Source: Chloroflexota bacterium
GTDB taxonomy: Bacteria > Chloroflexota > Dormibacteria > Dormibacterales > Dormibacteraceae
DNA length: 22,447 nucleotides
Assembly: GCA_005880755.1 (NCBI GenBank)
Contig: VBGV01000028.1
Coordinates: forward strand, 1-22,447
Direction of reading: 5' to 3'
In this document: positions 15,209-22,447 of the stretch, piece by piece
Numbering within the stretch: the stretch's first letter is position 1
How the letters are laid out: each line of letters begins with the position of its first letter
The notes under the pieces: generated by a model
The model's database searches: none
What the model was told of the DNA's origin: nothing
The model's input: only the letters and a program-made list of their open reading frames with translations
Translations under genes and position numbers: made by a program

Positions 15209-18043
15209 ATGGACATTCAGGTCTTGGGTCCAATCCAGGGGTCGGCGGACGAACGTGCGGTCAGACTTGGAGGCCCCAAACATCTGGCAATGCTGGCAGT
15301 GCTGCTCCTCAGCTCGGGACGCGTCGTGTCACGTGAGCGCCTGCTCGAGCTGATTTGGGATGGTCAGCCGCCAGTGACAGCTATCCATTCTCTCGAGGTA
15401 TACGTGTCTGATCTGCGTCGGGTGCTCAAGCGCCTCGATACCGAATGCACTATCCGCAGTGAGCCTCCCGGCTACGCGATCAGCGTTCGAGATGAGGCGA
15501 TCGATCTGCGGCGCTTCGAGCAACTCGCCCGCGAGGGGCGGCGCGCGCTTGAACGAGGTGACGCTCAGAGCGCCGCCCTTCTCCTCCGCGAGGCTCTCGA
15601 GCTGTGGCGCGGGCCGGCCTTCGGCGGAGTTGCCACCAATCGATTCTTGGAGGGCGAGAGGGCGCGTTTAGAGGCAGAGCGGCTGGACGTGGTCGAGGAC
15701 CGGGTGGAGGCGGAGATGAGGCTGGGGCAGCATGCCCGGCTGATCGGAGAACTCGAAGGGCTGGTGGCCGAGAACCCATTCCGGGAAAGGCTCTGCGGCC
15801 AGCTGATGCTCGCCCTCTACCGCGCCGGACGACAGGCAGAGTCGTCCTCGGCTTATCAGGCGGTGCGGGTCCGCCTCGCCGACGAGCTCGGCATGGATCC
15901 CGGCCCGTACCTGCAAGACCTGCTCGTGAAGATCCTGCGTCAGGACCCGAGCCTCGAGGTTCAACGACGGCTCGGCGCGGAACCAGAGTCGTTACCGGTC
16001 ACCAACCTGCCAACGCCCCTGACAAGCTTCGTCGGGCGAAAGGAAGCTGTTGACCGGATCGGGCAGCTGCTCGCACGGTCGCGTGTCGTGACACTTGTCG
16101 GGCCAGGCGGTATCGGGAAGACGCGACTTGCGCTGGAGGTCGGAAGGGGGCTGCTCGAGAGGTATCCCGACGGCGTCTGGCTGACCGAGCTAGCCAGCCT
16201 GACCGACGGCGGCCTGATTCCCGAGGCCATCCGGGTGACGCTTCGAGTCAGCGAGGCGAGGTCAAAGAGCCCAATCGAGGCTGTTACGACCTATCTACAA
16301 CAGCGGTGCCTGCTGATCGTCTTAGACAACTGCGAGCATATCGTCGAGGCGGCTGCGCACGTGGTCGAAAAGCTCGCCGCGAGATGCCCCAAGGTGGCGT
16401 TTCTCGTCACCAGCCGAGAGCGACTCCGCATAGCTGGTGAGCAGTTGTGGCAGGTCGAGCCGCTCACAGTACCTGAGGCGACCTCATCCGGCCCTAATGA
16501 CAATGTCGCTGAGTCCGAAGCGGTGCAGCTGTTTCTCGATCGAGCGGCGCTGTCGCGCTCCTCGTTCGGACTGACCGCCGCGAATAGCCGAGCCATCTCG
16601 GAGATCTCGCGCCGGCTCGAGGGCATCCCGCTTGCCCTAGAGCTCGCCGCTGCGCAGGTCGCCACGATGAGCACCGATGAGATCGAGCGGCGCTTGGATG
16701 ATCCATTCCAACTGCTCACATCCGGCCACCGTACCGCGTCCCACCGCCATCAGACGCTTATGGCTGCTGCGCAGTGGAGCTATGACTTGCTGGCGGAGAA
16801 CCAGCGGCTGGTCTTCGACAGGCTTTCGGTGTTCCGAGGCTTCGACGTGGAAGCTGCCGCGACCATCTGCTCAATGTCAATCAATGAACGAGGCGTCTGC
16901 ATCGCATTAACGCTCGGGCTGGTGGACAAGTCACTGGTTCGATTTGAGGGCGGGCGCTATCGGCTACTCGAACCATTGCGGAGCTTCGCCTCTGAGAAGC
17001 TGCGCTCTCGCGGGGAGACGGCTCTTGTGCAGGAGCGACATTGCCGCTACTTTCTCGCCGTCGCCAGGGACCGACAGCCTGGAGAGCTAGCCGACTGGCT
17101 CAAGCGAATGGAGGCAGAGAGGGACAACCTGCGCTCCGCTTTGGGATGGGCCCAGGACAACGACCAAGAATTGGCCGCGCAGATCGTCTTGGCCCTCGAT
17201 CTCTGGTGGCGCTTGAGGTCGCACGGAGGCGAAGCCCATCCGCACCTCGACGCACTCCTCCAGAACCGCGAAGCCCAGGACGCCACACGTGTGCGGCTTC
17301 TCATGAACAAAGGCTGGTACAGCTGGTACGCGGTCAGCGCGCCGGAGGCAGCAGTTGAGCCGATGGAATCCGCCCTGGCACTGGCACGAACGCTCGACGA
17401 CCCGCTGGCGCTGATCGATGCGCTGTTCGTGCGTGGCCGCTACGCAACGCACGAGGGCGACCCGGTTCAAGCGAGACTCCTGCTCGAGGAAGCTCTCGAA
17501 TTGGCCAGAAGCAGAGGCGATCAAGAGCGCGAAGCGGAGGCGCTGCACCTGCTTGGGGTGGCCGACGGTGCCCAGCTCCAGTTGGGCCGTGCCCGCTCTG
17601 AATTGGAGCAGTCGCTCGAGATTAGGCGGTCACTTAATCGGAGCGACGAAGCAGCTGTCACCCTCCAGTTCTTGAGCGGAATTGTCGGAGCAGCTGGAGA
17701 GCTCGACCGAGCGCGCAGGCTGGTTGCAGAGGCCCTCGAACTTGGCCGCCAACTCGGGGAGCACGCCTACCTTCACCATGCACTCGATATCGCGGCCGGC
17801 CTTGCCATTCTGGAAGGTGATGCCCAGCGCGGGTTGACACTGGTAGGCGCCGCTGATGCCGCGCTCGAGCGAATTGGGTGGTCACCGACTTCCGTGTGGG
17901 ACCGTCTTCTTGAACCGTATTTCCAGATTGGACGCGAAGCCCTTGGTTCGAGGGACTCTGCGGCCGCGGAACAGGAAGGGCGGAGGATGAACTACGTTGA
18001 GGCTGTCGAGTACGGTCTGGCCTGGCTGAGTACGGGCACATGA
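15209..18043 (+). CDS. AfsR/SARP-type regulator with BTAD, NB-ARC and TPR domains
   Basis: A 944-residue multidomain transcription regulator. Residues 1-95 form an OmpR/SARP-type winged helix (VRLGGPKHLAMLAVLLL, SRERLLELIWDG, EVYVSDLRRVL). Residues 97-245 are the BTAD helical domain (DLRRFEQLAREGRRAL; FRERLCGQLMLALYRAGRQA; LADELGMDPGPYLQDL). Then an NB-ARC ATPase: P-loop GPGGIGKT (298-305), Walker B LLIVLDNCEH (368-377), TSRERL and GIPLALELAAA. The C-terminal third holds TPR-like helices. Such proteins act as nucleotide-dependent switches that activate target promoters. ATG 15209 lacks a clear Shine-Dalgarno sequence. It is divergent from the KOW-treY-treZ-glgX operon, so trehalose metabolism is a likely target (inference). 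Gene and length look intact. Confidence 0.9.
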   Translation: MDIQVLGPIQGSADERAVRLGGPKHLAMLAVLLLSSGRVVSRERLLELIWDGQPPVTAIHSLEVYVSDLRRVLKRLDTECTIRSEPPGYAISVRDEAIDLRRFEQLAREGRRALERGDAQSAALLLREALELWRGPAFGGVATNRFLEGERARLEAERLDVVEDRVEAEMRLGQHARLIGELEGLVAENPFRERLCGQLMLALYRAGRQAESSSAYQAVRVRLADELGMDPGPYLQDLLVKILRQDPSLEVQRRLGAEPESLPVTNLPTPLTSFVGRKEAVDRIGQLLARSRVVTLVGPGGIGKTRLALEVGRGLLERYPDGVWLTELASLTDGGLIPEAIRVTLRVSEARSKSPIEAVTTYLQQRCLLIVLDNCEHIVEAAAHVVEKLAARCPKVAFLVTSRERLRIAGEQLWQVEPLTVPEATSSGPNDNVAESEAVQLFLDRAALSRSSFGLTAANSRAISEISRRLEGIPLALELAAAQVATMSTDEIERRLDDPFQLLTSGHRTASHRHQTLMAAAQWSYDLLAENQRLVFDRLSVFRGFDVEAAATICSMSINERGVCIALTLGLVDKSLVRFEGGRYRLLEPLRSFASEKLRSRGETALVQERHCRYFLAVARDRQPGELADWLKRMEAERDNLRSALGWAQDNDQELAAQIVLALDLWWRLRSHGGEAHPHLDALLQNREAQDATRVRLLMNKGWYSWYAVSAPEAAVEPMESALALARTLDDPLALIDALFVRGRYATHEGDPVQARLLLEEALELARSRGDQEREAEALHLLGVADGAQLQLGRARSELEQSLEIRRSLNRSDEAAVTLQFLSGIVGAAGELDRARRLVAEALELGRQLGEHAYLHHALDIAAGLAILEGDAQRGLTLVGAADAALERIGWSPTSVWDRLLEPYFQIGREALGSRDSAAAEQEGRRMNYVEAVEYGLAWLSTGT

Positions 18044-18123
18044 AGGACGCGAAAAGTAAGCGGGACAACGCGGCCATATGCGGGTCAGCCGCTGAGTTGG
18101 CGAGCCGGTGATCGCGGATAGAA

Positions 18124-18151
18124 CCAGGGGCGGCCCGACGGCCGCCCCTGG
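18124..18151. terminator. Perfect 12-base-pair GC hairpin between convergent genes
   Basis: CCAGGGGCGGCC (18124-18135) and its exact complement GGCCGCCCCTGG (18140-18151) enclose a CGAC loop. It sits between the regulator stop (18043) and the protease stop (18176), so it can serve transcripts from both sides. There is no T tract on either side; the stem is much stronger than needed, which suggests a hairpin-only terminator. Confidence 0.75.
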
Positions 18152-18175
18152 ATCGACGAAGAGCGGTGGCGCTGA

Positions 18176-19597
18176 CTAGCTGCCGGAGGGGCAGGCGTTG
18201 ATCCAGCAGTAGAAGAACGGGGTCGAGTCGGCACCGGATTGCACTTTCTGCGCCGAATTCTGCTTCCAGGACAGGATTTCCTCATCGCCCGCAAAGAGGT
18301 TGTCGGCCTGCGTGAAGTAGGTCACCGCGATCTTGTAGTGGCCCCCATCGTAGGCGTCCAAACCCAGGGAGTAGAGCTTGGTGGTCTGGCTTTCACCAGG
18401 TTTCACGCCGGCCTTCTGCAGGTACTCCTTGAGGATCGAGGTCGGGACCAGGAAGTTGAAGCCCTGGATCTCGTTGCCCTGCTCATCGATAGACCCGAAG
18501 GTGGCGATTCCGATCACTTGGCCCTTGTCGTTGAAGACCGGGCCGCCGGAGTTGCCGTGAGTGATTGACGCGTCGGTCTGGATCGCGCTCCAGCCGCCCT
18601 GCATTGTTTTCTTGCCTGACACCTGGCCTGTGGTGAACGAAGGCTCGAACGTCTGGCCGGGCTTGAGGAAGTCGTTGATGGTGGCAACTTTCGGGTAGCC
18701 GAGGACATAGAGGTGATCACCGGTCTGAAGAGCGGTGTCGTCACCGATGTCGACGGTAGGCAGGTTGTTCTTGCCCTCCATTTTGAAAATCGCAACGTCC
18801 TTTTGCGAGCCGACATATGCCGGGTCACCGGCCATGACGAGGTCGAGACGAATGCCCTTGTTGGCGGTGTCGCCACCTGAGGCGGCGACCCCCAAAACGG
18901 CCGTGAAGCTGGCGGCAGTCTTGCCCATGTCCATCTTCTTGTATGCGTACTCGGCGAATGCCGCGGAGAAGTCCTTGAGAGTCTTGTCGGTCAGGTCGTT
19001 CATGACCTTGAACCAGGCATTGAGCTCGTAGGCGGCGACCTCTTGGGCGAAGGGAACGGAGAAGCCGTCTTTGAGCACGTCGTCACCCGGGGCTGCGACG
19101 TGCGCGTTGGTTATCACGTAGCCGTCGGCGGTTACGATGAAGCCCGAACCGATGAAACTCTGGGTGAATCCCTTGGGTTCAAGTAGGAAGTCACCCGGGT
19201 CGTTGCTGGGCGTGAAGTAGTCGAAGATGTTAGCGCTCAATTCCTCAACGGCGGCGTTGTCGAAGGAGGCCGTGTCGGTGCCGATAGTGCCCCGGCTTTC
19301 CTCAGTGACTACCTTGTCGACCAGTTTCTTTATGGCGCTGTCAGTAAGAACCGGCCTCACCAGCTTGGGGCTGGCGCTGAACTCCGCGTAGATCATTACG
19401 GTCGCCGGCCGGTTCTGCTCGAAAATGCGGTTGCCGGACATGGTGTGGGGGCCGGTGTTCCCGCCTCCGCAGCCCGCGACCGCCGCCATCCCTACTGCGA
19501 GCAAACTAACGATTATCTTGCGACCGCGCCACGGCGCGCCTAATCGGACGGTCGCATTTTCGCCGCCTCGCTGCTTTGAGAGTGCCGATTTCGTCAT
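18176..19597 (-). CDS. Secreted trypsin-like serine protease, lipoprotein
   Basis: A 473-residue exported S1-family protease, remotely like HtrA/DegP. Basic start, hydrophobic segment and lipobox VAGC (C43) mark a lipoprotein signal peptide. The catalytic triad is legible: H166 in VITNAHVAAP, D267 in QKDVAIFKM and S350 in THGNSGGPVF. Between H and D is an unusually long insert of about 100 residues, helical and rich in A, K and D. No PDZ domain follows the protease; instead a TPR-like helical pair (LYSLGLDAYDGGHYKIAVTY) ends in FFYCWINACPSGS, where related proteins often have a membrane helix. ATG 19597 has GGAGG eight bases upstream and was preferred to ATG 19603. It may be a cell-surface or periplasm-like quality-control protease; the substrate is unknown. 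Confidence 0.85.
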   Translation of the reverse strand: MTKSALSKQRGGENATVRLGAPWRGRKIIVSLLAVGMAAVAGCGGGNTGPHTMSGNRIFEQNRPATVMIYAEFSASPKLVRPVLTDSAIKKLVDKVVTEESRGTIGTDTASFDNAAVEELSANIFDYFTPSNDPGDFLLEPKGFTQSFIGSGFIVTADGYVITNAHVAAPGDDVLKDGFSVPFAQEVAAYELNAWFKVMNDLTDKTLKDFSAAFAEYAYKKMDMGKTAASFTAVLGVAASGGDTANKGIRLDLVMAGDPAYVGSQKDVAIFKMEGKNNLPTVDIGDDTALQTGDHLYVLGYPKVATINDFLKPGQTFEPSFTTGQVSGKKTMQGGWSAIQTDASITHGNSGGPVFNDKGQVIGIATFGSIDEQGNEIQGFNFLVPTSILKEYLQKAGVKPGESQTTKLYSLGLDAYDGGHYKIAVTYFTQADNLFAGDEEILSWKQNSAQKVQSGADSTPFFYCWINACPSGS

Positions 19598-19688
19598 CTT
19601 CATGACCTCCAATCCTTGTGGTGGATCGCTGCCGGCGATCGCTTGGGGCCAACGATGGAGAGCGGTCCTCATGGAGGCCTCAAGAAGC

Positions 19689-19759
19689 GCTCAATTGGCC
19701 AAGCTCATGGTCGATCTGGTAACCGCAAGGTTCAGGTTCGAATCCCTGGTCCGGAGCCA
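19689..19759 (+). pseudogene. tRNA-like pseudogene or relic attachment core, copy 2
   Basis: From D-arm-like GCTCAATTGG (19689-19698), through anticodon-loop-like CTGGTAA, AAGGTT, T-arm-like CAGGTTCGAATCCCTG and acceptor-like GGTCCGGAG to an encoded CCA (19757-19759). A full tRNA is excluded: no 5' strand pairs with the acceptor, the anticodon stem does not close, and the T loop has eight bases. The core 19712-19755 repeats 1836-1880. tRNA 3' ends are the usual integration targets of tyrosine integrases, so a relic attachment site is plausible. Confidence 0.55.
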
Positions 19760-19805
19760 AATCTGATTTCGATTTCGGGTCGCGCGCCCGAGTTGATGCC
19801 TGACC

Positions 19806-19837
19806 TGACAGCAACCTGTCAGCAATTGACAGCAACC
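19806..19837 (+). repeat. Three TGNCAGCAA iterons next to the tRNA-like fragment
   Basis: TGACAGCAA (19806), TGTCAGCAA (19817) and TGACAGCAA (19827) follow each other at 11- and 10-base spacing. The first two also form a perfect seven-base-pair hairpin, CTGACAG (19805-19811) with CTGTCAG (19816-19822). Short iterons beside a tRNA end resemble integrase arm-type sites. No such repeats were found near copy 1 at 1836-1880. Confidence 0.55.
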
Positions 19838-20180
19838 CCATACGAATGTCATTGCAAACCTGGCGTTTTGAGGTGCCACGCGGCACCAGGTCCTTATGTC
19901 GAAATTCGGAACGCGGCCGGCGAACGGGTCGATCAATACGCGTACGCGATCGATCCAGTCCTACCACCTCCGGCAACGCTCGCTGACCGCCGCGTTCGCC
20001 CTTCTAGACCCCTCCACTGGTCAGGAACTCAGTGTTGAGGGCTACGCCGAAACCAGCGGTTTAAGAGATCGCCTTCCTGAAATTCACGGGCCGCGCCAAA
20101 GACCCAGGATCGCACCGATTAGTTTGGGCGCCGCGCATTGTCGTATCTAGTGAAATCTCGTCGAGATGGAGGAGTCTGCC

Positions 20181-20528
20181 ATGGCAAACCCGTTCGTCTG
20201 GTTCGATTTGCGCACCAAGGACGCCGCTAAGTCCCGCTCCTTCTATGAGCAGCTTTTCGGGTGGGATGTCGCCGAGGTGCCAGTTGGGGGTGCGAACGTA
20301 ACGATGGTCGGCGGCGAGAAGCCATGGGCCTCGGTAGTGCCGCACGGGGGCGAGCACGCGGGATGGTTCCCGTATGTCCAGGTGGACGATCTGGATGCTG
20401 CCACCAAGAAGGCGAAGAAGCTAGGAGCGACCGTCCTCCAGGCCCCCGCCGAGGGTCCGGCCGGAACGTATACGCCGATCCGGGAGCCGGGAGGCGCGGT
20501 CTTTGCGCTCTTCCAACCGAGGGCATGA
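20181..20528 (+). CDS. VOC-family (glyoxalase-like) protein
   Basis: A 115-residue protein of the vicinal-oxygen-chelate fold. NPFVWFDLRTKDAAKSRSFY, EQLFGWDVAEV, then AGWFPYVQVDDLDAATKKAK and TPIREPGGAVFALFQP are the classic strands of the glyoxalase/bleomycin-resistance type found in small actinobacterial VOC proteins. The second half ends in a PGGAVFALFQP motif that commonly contributes a metal ligand or substrate contact. Reaction unknown. ATG 20181 has GGAGGAG seven bases upstream, which is why it is preferred over the in-frame ATG 20166. Its stop overlaps the start of the SRPBCC gene (ATGA). Confidence 0.88.
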   Translation: MANPFVWFDLRTKDAAKSRSFYEQLFGWDVAEVPVGGANVTMVGGEKPWASVVPHGGEHAGWFPYVQVDDLDAATKKAKKLGATVLQAPAEGPAGTYTPIREPGGAVFALFQPRA

Positions 20529-21034
20529 TCGCAGGAACTGGCAGCAGCCTTCAGGGTCGGGACGACATCCTCATACACGCTCCGGCACGGATCCTGTGGC
20601 AACTCATTTCCGATTCGCATGAGTTGCCGAGCTGGGGCCCGCCAGTGAAGAGTGTCGAGGTGTTGACGAATGCGGCCGACGCCGAAAAGCTTGGAACCGC
20701 GCGTAAAGTCCAGGCTGAATTCGGGCAGAAGTCCGGGTACTTCCTTGAGCACCGGGTGGAGCACGTCGACGGTCGCAAGATTGCCTACTTGATCGACGAA
20801 GACAACTTCGGCATCTCTCGCCTCCTGTCGCGGCCGGGCTTCTCGCTAGAGCTCGAACCGAAGGGAGACCAGGCAACCCGGGTCATCTTCTCGTTCTTCC
20901 ACGATCCAAGGGGGGTCAAGGGACGGATCATGAATCCCCTCATCAAGCTCCAGCAACGGCGTAACCGTTTGGCAGCCCTTGGTTCGCTAAAGCGACGCGC
21001 AGAAGAAATTGCCCGCCTGCAAGCGAAGAAATGA
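20525..21034 (+). CDS. SRPBCC (START-like) family protein
   Basis: A 169-residue protein of the SRPBCC fold, a hydrophobic-ligand-binding barrel used by polyketide cyclases, AHSA1-type proteins and others. DDILIHAPARILWQLISDSHELPSWGPPVKSVEVL (residues about 12-46, read in parts) is the usual first strand, helix-grip and 'W' segment. GTARKVQAEFG, YFLEHRVEHVDGRKIAYLID and TRVIFSFFHDPRG follow, and the long C-terminal helix carries a basic tail (LKRRAEEIARLQAKK). Start ATG 20525 overlaps the VOC stop by four bases, so the two are co-expressed; its in-frame extension into the VOC gene is a shadow. Ligand unknown; the VOC neighbour suggests a small-molecule role. Confidence 0.88.
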   Translation: MIAGTGSSLQGRDDILIHAPARILWQLISDSHELPSWGPPVKSVEVLTNAADAEKLGTARKVQAEFGQKSGYFLEHRVEHVDGRKIAYLIDEDNFGISRLLSRPGFSLELEPKGDQATRVIFSFFHDPRGVKGRIMNPLIKLQQRRNRLAALGSLKRRAEEIARLQAKK

Positions 21035-21090
21035 TCCCTCTGGCATCGACAAGAAGCCGGGTGATGTTCGCCACGCCGACATGGCCTGAC

Positions 21091-21096
21091 TAGGAT
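21091..21096 (+). promoter_or_regulatory. -10-like TAGGAT before the sigma factor
   Basis: TAGGAT ends six bases before the ATG at 21103, close enough for a leaderless transcript. Its AGGA also lies at a Shine-Dalgarno distance, so the same bases could instead be a ribosome binding site. No good -35 element is visible. Confidence 0.3.
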
Positions 21097-21102
21097 GACT
21101 CA

Positions 21103-22194
21103 ATGGTTGTGAGAGACCCCGCTGGCGACCTGAGGTTGGAGCGATCCCTCGTTGCCGCGGCACGAATCGGCGACCGAGGTGCTTTTGAATCGTTGGTCGA
21201 ACCCCATCGCCGCGGCGTTCATCTCCATTGCTATCGAATGATGGGATCGCTTACCGACGCCGATGACATGCTCCAGGAGTCGCTGCTGAAGGCGTGGCGC
21301 CGCATCGACACTTTCGAGAATCGCGCGCCGTTTCGGCGTTGGCTCTACAGGATCGCTACCCATACTTGCCTCAACGAGTTGGCCTTGCGTCGCCGGCCCC
21401 GATTCTTGGCGGCGCAGCAATGGTCAGGAGGTGCCCCGCCGCTGGCGGAGATCGAATACCTTCAGCCTTATCCCGATCGCCTTTTAGGCGACGCAGCTGA
21501 TCCGGTAGCTCGCTTCGATATGAAGGAGAGCGTCGCGCTCGCCTTCATCGCCGTGATCCAACTCCTTCCGCCGAGACAGCGCGCAGTGTTGCTCCTACGC
21601 GACGTTCTTGCGTGGAGCGCTCGCGAGGTGGCCGACTCTCTCGAGTGCTCAATTGCAAGCGTGAACAGCGCTCTGCAGCGCGCCCGCTGCACGCTCCGCG
21701 CTCGCTTCGAGAGTGGGGAACCAGGTACGAGGGTCCTGTCGGTAACCGATGTCTCTGAGAAGAGGTTGCTCGCTCGGTTCATGGACGCCTGGGAGCGCTC
21801 CGACTTCAATGCGCTGGCATCGCTGCTGCGAAAAGACGCAATCCTGGCGATGCCGGGCGTGGCGGCGCCTGAGCCTGGGTCTCCCCACGTGTCACCCACC
21901 TGGTTTCGGGGACGCGCGGCCATCATTGATTTCCTCTCGACCGTTCCCGCCGACGGTCATCTCGAGCAGATTCGGCTCGTGCCCGTCGGCTCGAATTTGC
22001 AACCCGCTCTGGCGGCGTTCATCGCAGAACCTGACGACGGGGGCCATCGGTTCTACGGTGTGATGGTGTTCGATATCGAAGAGGGTGCAATCTCGGCCAT
22101 CACCGGATTCGCGGATCCTGGACTGAGCGATTATTTCGGTCCCCCCTCGTGGCTTCCAGCCGAGCAACAAGAGTCGGCCGCGTATGGCCTATAA
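21103..22194 (+). CDS. Sigma-70 family (ECF) sigma factor with SnoaL-like C-terminal domain
   Basis: A 363-residue sigma factor. Region 2 is at about 13-80 (FESLVEPHRRGVHLHCYRM, SLTDADDMLQESLLKAWRR), then a linker with PYPDRLL, then region 4 at about 150-205 (LPPRQRAVLLLRDVLAWSAR, EVADSLECSIASVNSALQRA) as the helix-turn-helix. From about 215 onward a SnoaL-like alpha+beta domain follows (LLARFMDAWERSDFNALASL, then WFRGRAAIIDFLSTVP). In such factors the C-terminal domain modulates activity and there is usually no anti-sigma factor. The PYPD linker motif fits the SigG/TIGR02960-like group as I recall it. The stop lies inside the next gene, overlapping its start by 11 bases. Confidence 0.9.
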   Translation: MVVRDPAGDLRLERSLVAAARIGDRGAFESLVEPHRRGVHLHCYRMMGSLTDADDMLQESLLKAWRRIDTFENRAPFRRWLYRIATHTCLNELALRRRPRFLAAQQWSGGAPPLAEIEYLQPYPDRLLGDAADPVARFDMKESVALAFIAVIQLLPPRQRAVLLLRDVLAWSAREVADSLECSIASVNSALQRARCTLRARFESGEPGTRVLSVTDVSEKRLLARFMDAWERSDFNALASLLRKDAILAMPGVAAPEPGSPHVSPTWFRGRAAIIDFLSTVPADGHLEQIRLVPVGSNLQPALAAFIAEPDDGGHRFYGVMVFDIEEGAISAITGFADPGLSDYFGPPSWLPAEQQESAAYGL

Positions 22195-22447
22195 CGAGGC
22201 GCTTGCCAACCGGCTCCGCGAGGCACTTGCCCGCGAAAGGGGCGTCGACGAGATCAAGATGATGGGCGGTCTCTGCTTCATGATCGACGGACACATGGCA
22301 CTAGGGATCGTCGGCACGGAGTTGATGATCCGTGTGGGGCCAGATGGGTACGAGCATGCACTCGCGCGAATGCATGCTCGGGAGATGGACTTCACCGGCC
22401 GATCGATGAGGGGATTCGTTTTCGTAGAGTCGGCCGGGATCAGGACG
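22184..22447 (+). CDS. TfoX N-terminal domain protein, partial
   Basis: At least 88 residues, running off the right edge. MAYNEALANRLREALARERG is followed by DEIKMMGGLCFMIDGHMALG, the core of the TfoX N-domain (typically KxMFGGxxFMxxGxM). GTELMIRVGPDGYEHAL and FTGRSMRGFVFV follow. This domain in small stand-alone proteins has no settled function, and competence regulation as in Haemophilus TfoX should not be assumed. ATG 22184 overlaps the sigma gene's end by 11 bases, so the two are likely co-transcribed and coupled. No Shine-Dalgarno sequence was found. Confidence 0.9.
   Translation, partial: MAYNEALANRLREALARERGVDEIKMMGGLCFMIDGHMALGIVGTELMIRVGPDGYEHALARMHAREMDFTGRSMRGFVFVESAGIRT

Larger units (their letters stand above)
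19598..20180. other. Gene-free region with tRNA-like fragment, iterons and hairpin
   Basis: No coding pattern. It holds the second tRNA-like fragment, three TGNCAGCAA repeats, and a perfect hairpin GGTGCC (19872-19877)/GGCACC (19882-19887). The rest is unassigned. It separates the protease start from the VOC/SRPBCC pair and must contain both promoters, which I cannot place. Confidence 0.6.

Noticed and set aside
19684..19759. Functional tRNA gene
   Set aside because: No 5' acceptor strand, no paired anticodon stem and an eight-base T loop; treated as a tRNA-like relic.
20261..20524. Extended N-terminus of the SRPBCC protein
   Set aside because: This part is an out-of-frame reading of the VOC gene; the fold begins after ATG 20525.
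1..22447. CRISPR arrays, insertion sequences, integrase or phage genes
   Set aside because: No regularly spaced repeats with spacers, no transposase or integrase motif and no terminal inverted repeats were found.

Overview
The window is GC-rich and densely coded. It comes from a soil-type bacterium whose gene content fits Actinomycetota or the Chloroflexota/Dormibacterota side of the tree: a deazaflavin (F420)-type nitroreductase, an AfsR-like transcription factor with an NB-ARC domain, a MocR regulator, a sigma factor with a SnoaL-like tail, and a TreY-TreZ-GlgX trehalose cluster. No ribosomal or other phylogenetic marker gene is present, so the assignment is an inference. Several genes lack a clear Shine-Dalgarno sequence and have a -10-like hexamer just before the start codon, which suggests some leaderless transcripts.

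Left end (1-1.9 kb): the start of a threonine aldolase running off the window (minus), a DUF6933 gene (plus), and a Phd/YefM-RelE type toxin-antitoxin pair (minus) with a palindrome at its start. At 1836-1880 there is a 45-base piece resembling the 3' half of a tRNA.

Redox operon (1974-5641, minus): five co-directional genes in the order DUF2182 membrane protein, DUF899 thioredoxin-like protein, pyridoxamine-oxidase-like FMN split barrel, a second DUF899 protein, and a Ddn/DUF385 nitroreductase. A MocR-family regulator (5757-7175, plus) is divergent from it, and the shared spacer holds a direct repeat. This looks like one regulated redox or detoxification unit of unknown substrate, and it is the best candidate here for an undescribed system.

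Middle (7.2-8.5 kb): a TPR fragment cut off inside a repeat and a hypothetical five-helix membrane protein.

Trehalose cluster (8557-15086, minus): a small KOW/SH3-like protein, treY, treZ and glgX, overlapping or nearly touching. GlgX would debranch glycogen, TreY would convert the reducing end of maltodextrins to trehalose, and TreZ would release trehalose. Divergent from this operon is a 944-residue BTAD/NB-ARC/TPR regulator (15209-18043). The spacer carries three CTCAA repeats at 10-11 base spacing, the layout used by SARP regulators.

Right end (18-22.4 kb): a near-perfect GC hairpin between convergent genes, a secreted trypsin-like lipoprotein protease, a second copy of the tRNA-like piece followed by three short iterons (a possible relic attachment site), then a VOC protein and an SRPBCC protein in an overlapping pair, a sigma factor with a SnoaL-like domain, and the start of a TfoX N-domain gene running off the window. 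The two tRNA-like copies are direct repeats about 17.9 kb apart, so the region between them may once have been a mobile unit, although no integrase is visible.
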